DNA of 64,000 nt, from contig CM043950.1 of assembly GCA_014529385.2 (NCBI GenBank), forward strand, positions 65,612,935 through 65,676,934. Direction: 5' to 3'. This DNA is from Adiantum capillus-veneris (Eukaryota; Streptophyta; Polypodiopsida; Polypodiales; Pteridaceae). Both the position numbers and the translations under genes were made by a program. This document shows positions 59,501-64,000 of this stretch, piece after piece (position 1 is the stretch's first letter; each line of letters begins with the position of its first letter). A model generated the notes under the pieces. It saw only the letters and a program-made list of their open reading frames with translations. It had not been told where the DNA came from and did no database searches.

Positions 59501-62271
59501 CCTTGTCCTTGCTAAATTTCATGGACATCGCAATCTGTCTCGACGGGCTACGATGTCACAATCGCAAGTTTTTTACTATTGGGCCCTTAGCAAAGCCGAA
59601 ACAAAAAATTTGGCGATTGTGCCACCCTAGACCAACGAGACGGGAGCGGATGACCATGAATCTTTGCAGGGGTAGAAAAAGCACTTAAATACCCACCTCT
59701 GTAAAGTTTCATGGGCAACGTAATCCGTCTCGACGGTCTACTGTGGCACAATCGCCAGTGTTTTTACCATTGGACACTTAGCGAAGCCAAAACAAAAAAA
59801 TTGGCGATTGTGCCACCATGGACTGACGAAACGGGAGCGGATGGCCATGAAACATTGCAGAGGCAGGGAAAGCACCTAAACTGCCAACTTTGCAAAGTTT
59901 CATGAGCAACACAATGCGTCTCGACCGTCTAGTGTGGCACAATCACCAGTTTTTAACCATTGTGCAACGAAAAAATTGGCAATTGTGCCATCCTAGACCG
60001 ACGATACGTGAGCAGATGGGCATGATAGTTTGCAAGGGCAGGAAAAGCTGCACTTAAATCTCTGCTCGTGCAAAGTTTCATCGGCAACGCAATCCTTTTG
60101 GAGACGGTCTATTGTGGCACAATCGCGAGTTTTTACCATTGGGTTCTTAGCAAAGCCAAAACGAAACAATTGGCGATTGTGCCACCCTAGACCAACGAGA
60201 CGGGAGTAAATGGGCATGAAACATTGCAAGGGTAGGAAAAGCACCTAAATCCCTGTCCTTGCAAAGTTTCATGGGCACCGCAATCCGTCTCGACGGGTTA
60301 CCGTGGCACAATCGCCAGTTTTTGACCATTGGGCCCTTAGCGAAGCCAAAACAAAAAAATTGACGATTGTGCCACCCTAGACCGATGAGCCGAGATCAGA
60401 TTGCCATGAAACGTTGCAAGGGCAGGAAAAAAATCTCCATATCTGCCCCTATAAAGTTTCATGGGCATCACAATCCGTCTTGACGGCCTACGATGGCACA
60501 ATCAACAGTTTTTTATCGTTGGATCCTTACCGAAGCCAAAACGAAAAAATTGGTGATTGCGCTACCCTAGACCGACGAGACGGAAGGCCATAAAACTTTG
60601 CATGGGTAGGGAAAGCACCTTGGAAAGTTTCATGGGCACACAATCCGTCTCGATGGGCTACGGTGGCACAATCGCGAGTTTTTGACCGTTGGGTCCTTAG
60701 CGAAGCCAAAACGAAAAAATTGGCAATTGTGCCAGTCTAAACCAACAAGATGGGAACGGATGGCCTTGAAACATTGTGGGGGTAGGGAAATCACCTAAAT
60801 TCTTGTCCTTGCAAAGTTTCATGCGCATCGCATTCCATCTCGACGGGCTACGGTGGCACAATCACTAGTTTTATACCATTGGGCCCTTAGCGAAGCAAGA
60901 ACAAAAAAATTGGCTATTGTGTCACCCTAGACCTAATGAACTGGAAAGGATGGCCATGAAACAAATCAGGCGCAGGGAAAGCATCTAAATATTTACCCCT
61001 ACAAAGTTTCATGGGCAATGCAATTTGTTTCGACGGGCTACGGTGGCACAATCGCCAGTTTTTTACCATTGGGCTCTTAGCGAAGTCAAAACGAAAAAAT
61101 TGGCGATTGTGCCACCCTAAACCAACGAGATGAGAGCGGATGGTCATGAAACATTGCAAGGGCAGGGAAATCATCTAAATCCTTGCCCATGTAAAGTTTC
61201 ATGGGCATTGCAATATGTGTCGACAGTCTACGGTGGCACAAGCAACAGTTTTTTACCATTGGGCCCTTAGCTAAGCCAAAACGAAACAATTGGCAATTGT
61301 GCTACCCTAGACCGACGAGATGGGAGCGAATGGCCATGAAACTTTTCAGGGGCAAGGAAAGAATCTTAATCCCCACCCTCACAATGTTTTATGGGCATCA
61401 CAACCGGTCTCGACAGGCTAGGGTGGCACAATCGCCAGTTTTGACCATTGGGCCCTTAGCAAATCCAAAACGAAAGAATTGATGATCGTGCCACCCTAGA
61501 TAGACGAAACGGGAGCAGATGGCCATGAAACTTTGCAGGTGCAGGGAAAGCACGTGAATACCCACCCTTGCAAAGTTTCATGGGCAATGCAACCTATCTC
61601 CACGGTCTATTATGGCGCATCACCAATTTTTGACTATTAGGCCCTTAGCGATGCCCAAACGAAAAAATTGGCGATTGTGCCACCCTAGACCGACGACACG
61701 GGAACAAATGGCCATGAAATGTTGCAAGGGAAGGGAAAGCATCTAAATTCTCACCCTTGGAAAGTTTCATGGGCATGCAATCCGTCTTGACGGTCTACAA
61801 TGGCACAATCACCAGTTTTTTACCGTTGGGTCCTTAGCGAAGCCAAAACAAAAAAAAAAATGCGATTGTGCTACCCTAGACCAACGAGACGGGAGTGGAT
61901 GGCCATGAAACTTTTCAGGGGAAAGAAAAGGACCTAAATCCCCACCCTTGCAAAGTTTTATGGGCATCACAATCCGTCTCGACGGGCTATGGTGGCATAA
62001 TCGTCAGTTTTTGACCATTGGACCCTTAGCGAATCCAATACAAAAGATTTGGCGATTGTGCCACTCTAGACAGACGAGACGGGAGCGGATGGCCATGAAA
62101 CTTTGCAGGGGAAGGCAAAGCACTTGATTACCCTCCCATGCAAACTTTCATGGGCAACTCAACTCGTCTCGACAGTCTACTATGGCACAGTCTCCAGTTT
62201 TTTACCATTAGGCCCTTAACGAAGCAAAAACGAAAAAATTTGCGATTGTGCCACCCTAAACCTATGAGACG
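53519..62271. repeat. Palindromic satellite array, segment 7
   Basis: About 46 monomers. From about 55.2 kb it shows a two-copy higher-order repeat of about 2.8 kb. Two monomers carry a spacer deletion (near 57137 and 59956) and two carry a loop deletion (CACCTTGGAAAG near 57993 and 60616). The array ends inside a left arm at GAGACGG (62265-62271), where unrelated sequence starts. No genes. Confidence 0.94.
55240..60700. repeat. Higher-order repeat, about 15 monomers per unit, two units
   Basis: Order-specific variants recur with an offset of about 2.82 kb: the spacer-deleted monomer (57137 and 59956), the TTCTCGAGATGG/TTTGGAGACGG variant before GTCTA (57276 and 60094), CCTTAGRTYGA with no GACCG (55860 and 58680), and ACCAATGAGACYGGAGCAGATG (56052 and 58873). 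The loop-deleted monomer is offset only 2.62 kb (57993 and 60616), so unit 2 has lost about one monomer in its right part. Confidence 0.8.
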
Positions 62272-64000
62272 GTGTCGAGAAATTTGCGGTCTTGCCAGGA
62301 AAGCACCGGGCTTATGGCTGTGAGAGTTTGTGAGAGAACTCAACAAAAACTATATAAAGGAGTTAAACCATAGATGCCATGAAGACTAGGGTTTGGAAAG
62401 AAGTGCAATCAAAGAAGACTCACTCTTTCTCTCTTGTGCTCACACATACAAAGAAAGAACGCAAAAGAGAATGTCAAAACAATACGAAGATGAAAACATC
62501 AAGGCTATGGTCATATCGTATCATGGGTAATATGAAAGGGTTAATGGATGAGTTAATGACATTCAATCTTGGCTGACCAAATAGACTACGAATTGTTCTT
62601 TGGAATTGTAGTTTTGTGCTTACCATAATATATATATTTTGTCTAGTGATTGGGATTAATTGTGTGTACAAATCCTCTTGGTTCATAGCAAGATAACTAC
62701 GCTTACATCAAAAGAAAAATTATAGTCTATGAGAGGTAGTATGATGGGATCCGGTGATAGAAGTATTTCATTGAGTCTTTCAGGGCCGAAGAGAAACACT
62801 ATACGTTGTTGAAAGTGTATTTTACGGCTAATCCATACGTTAATTCTAATAGATCGTACATAGTGAAAGCGATAGAAATGATCATCATGTGGGTTATTCA
62901 TCTAGGATAGTATGTGAGAAATGTAGATATGAGAGAAGTGAAGAGATGAGAAGTTTCCCTCCCAAGCCCTATTCTTGCCCGTAGGCAATAAGGATACTGC
63001 GGGAGAGATGTACCTGTAGCAAAGAGAACCTAGAGAGGATGAATTACTAAGAATGAGAGAGATAGGTTTGGTTAAGGAGATGAGATTAGATACATATATA
63101 TATGTTGGATTAGAGATGAAAATGAAAACAACAAGAAATCAAGAAAACATCAATGTAGAACACATCTTACTTGAAACCCTTCGGCACCATTATTGATGGG
63201 AGAGAGAAGAAGAGGGGAGAATTCAACGTTGATTGAAACGCCAAGTACAACACCTTCTTTGATTAGAGTTGATCCTCCAAGGATGGCGTACAAGAATGGC
63301 TAGTTTTCCTCTAGGAGAAAGTGTAGGCTTGGACTTATGTTAATGGGGCTAAGTACAATTAAGCATTACTACTCACTCCCTCAAGAATTCCTCTCATCAA
63401 TGGCTTGAATGCTTGAGTTCCTTTTCAAGGAAGAAGAGGTCCCCTTTTATAGGTGAAGGGAACCCCCAAGGGTTTACACAAGAAGAGAGAAGCCAGTGTG
63501 AACAGGAATTGGAAACGATGGAAATGAGTTGTCCCTGCATGATGTGGACAGACTGGGGTCCAGTATTTTGATCATATCTCCTCAACCGTGACTCCAAATA
63601 AAAAAGTTAAAATATGGGCAGAAACTTCAGCTCATTAGCTACGATTTTCATTTTAAAATCGTTTTCCAATTCGGATTGGAACCTTGTGTAAAAAATTCAT
63701 CAAAATAGGCTCCATTTATGGCAGCAAAAGTCTTCATGTGGTCTCCTTAGCCTAGACTTTCATTTAATTCCAAAGGACAACTCATGCCATATGAAAGCAT
63801 GACATTGCTCCTTCACAAAGTTTTGTAATCATGCTTGCAATAATGCATTAAAATAAGTGTATCTTTGAAATCATGCCACCTAGTGTCCCACTAGGATTTG
63901 ATTCTCTCCTTGTAGCTATTTAAAAAGAAATATATGAAAAGTATAAAAAATACATAGAATATATATATATTGGAGTTTACCCTAGATATAGGATCTAGCT
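62272..64000. other. Unidentified insertion replacing the satellite, open at the window end
   Basis: Satellite stops at GAGACGG and the new sequence begins TGTCGAGAAATTTGCGG, the same satellite position and TG start as the gypsy LTR at 3096. A TATA-like CTATATAAAGG is at 62349-62359 on the plus strand, and another, CCTATAAAAGG, on the minus strand at about 63444-63454. The rest is AT-rich with purine-rich blocks (GAGAGAAGAAGAGGGGAGA near 63200) and no coding domain on either strand; short ORFs at 62379, 62474, 62683 and 63397 resemble nothing I know. It may be an LTR and leader of another retroelement. It cannot be decided without the downstream sequence. Confidence 0.45.

Noticed and set aside
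1-62271. More than a hundred ORFs of 60-150 codons with similar peptides such as FMAIRSRLVGLGWHNRQFF on the minus strand and IRLDGLRWHNRQFF on the plus strand
   Set aside because: They are translations of the satellite. The peptides resemble each other on both strands because the monomer is a palindrome; 190 is not a multiple of three so frames never persist beyond about one monomer; there is no codon-position bias in the variation.
1-62271. CENP-B box in the satellite
   Set aside because: No stretch of the consensus on either strand fits the YTTCGTTGGAARCGGGA pattern; the partial TTCG occurrences lack the rest.

Overview
This window is repeat-dense nuclear DNA from a land plant. It has plant-type Ty3/gypsy and Ty1/copia LTR retrotransposons, one of them carrying the double RNase H arrangement known from the Tat lineage, and no recognisable host gene, rRNA or tRNA. 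The copia gag/pol looks more like non-seed-plant copies to me, but that is a weak impression. All boundaries were placed by eye; target-site duplications (TSDs) and LTR ends are the firmest.

About 56% of the window (roughly 35.6 kb in seven segments, near 187 monomers) is one satellite with a consensus period of about 190 bp. Its striking property is that each monomer is itself a near-palindrome. Two arms of about 75 bp, roughly monomer positions 31-104 and 117-190, are reverse complements. They enclose a loop of about 12-26 nt, and consecutive palindromes are joined by a 30-nt spacer containing GGGCCC. The array can therefore form a cruciform or long hairpin in every repeat, and both strands give similar meaningless ORFs. 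Variation is concentrated at CpG positions (C to T and G to A), as expected for methylated DNA. Higher-order structure exists at several scales: twin monomers, an 825-bp tandem duplication, a 2.8-kb two-copy unit, a diverged 3.7-kb block repeated 9 kb away, and a 6-kb block repeated 13.4 kb away.

Layout: satellite 1-3095; degenerate Tat-like gypsy element on the minus strand 3096-11643; satellite 11644-16547; non-autonomous LTR element on the minus strand with gag and protease but no pol 16548-25483; satellite 25484-29299; orphan LTR-like insertion 29300-30208; satellite 30209-38153; internal fragment of a sibling of the gag-pro element 38154-39751; satellite 39752-42773; second copy of the orphan insertion 42774-43674 (copied with its flanks); satellite 43675-47774; copia element on the plus strand 47775-53518 with a solo LTR nested in its integrase (50012-50640); satellite 53519-62271; an unidentified insertion from 62272 past the window end.

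No coding region is intact. The retroelement reading frames carry in-frame stops and frameshifts, so nothing here looks autonomously active. The insertions are concentrated at one mirrored site of the satellite palindrome (GAGACGG / CCGTCTC). The most interesting object is the palindromic satellite and its relation to insertion targeting, methylation and possible hairpin RNA.
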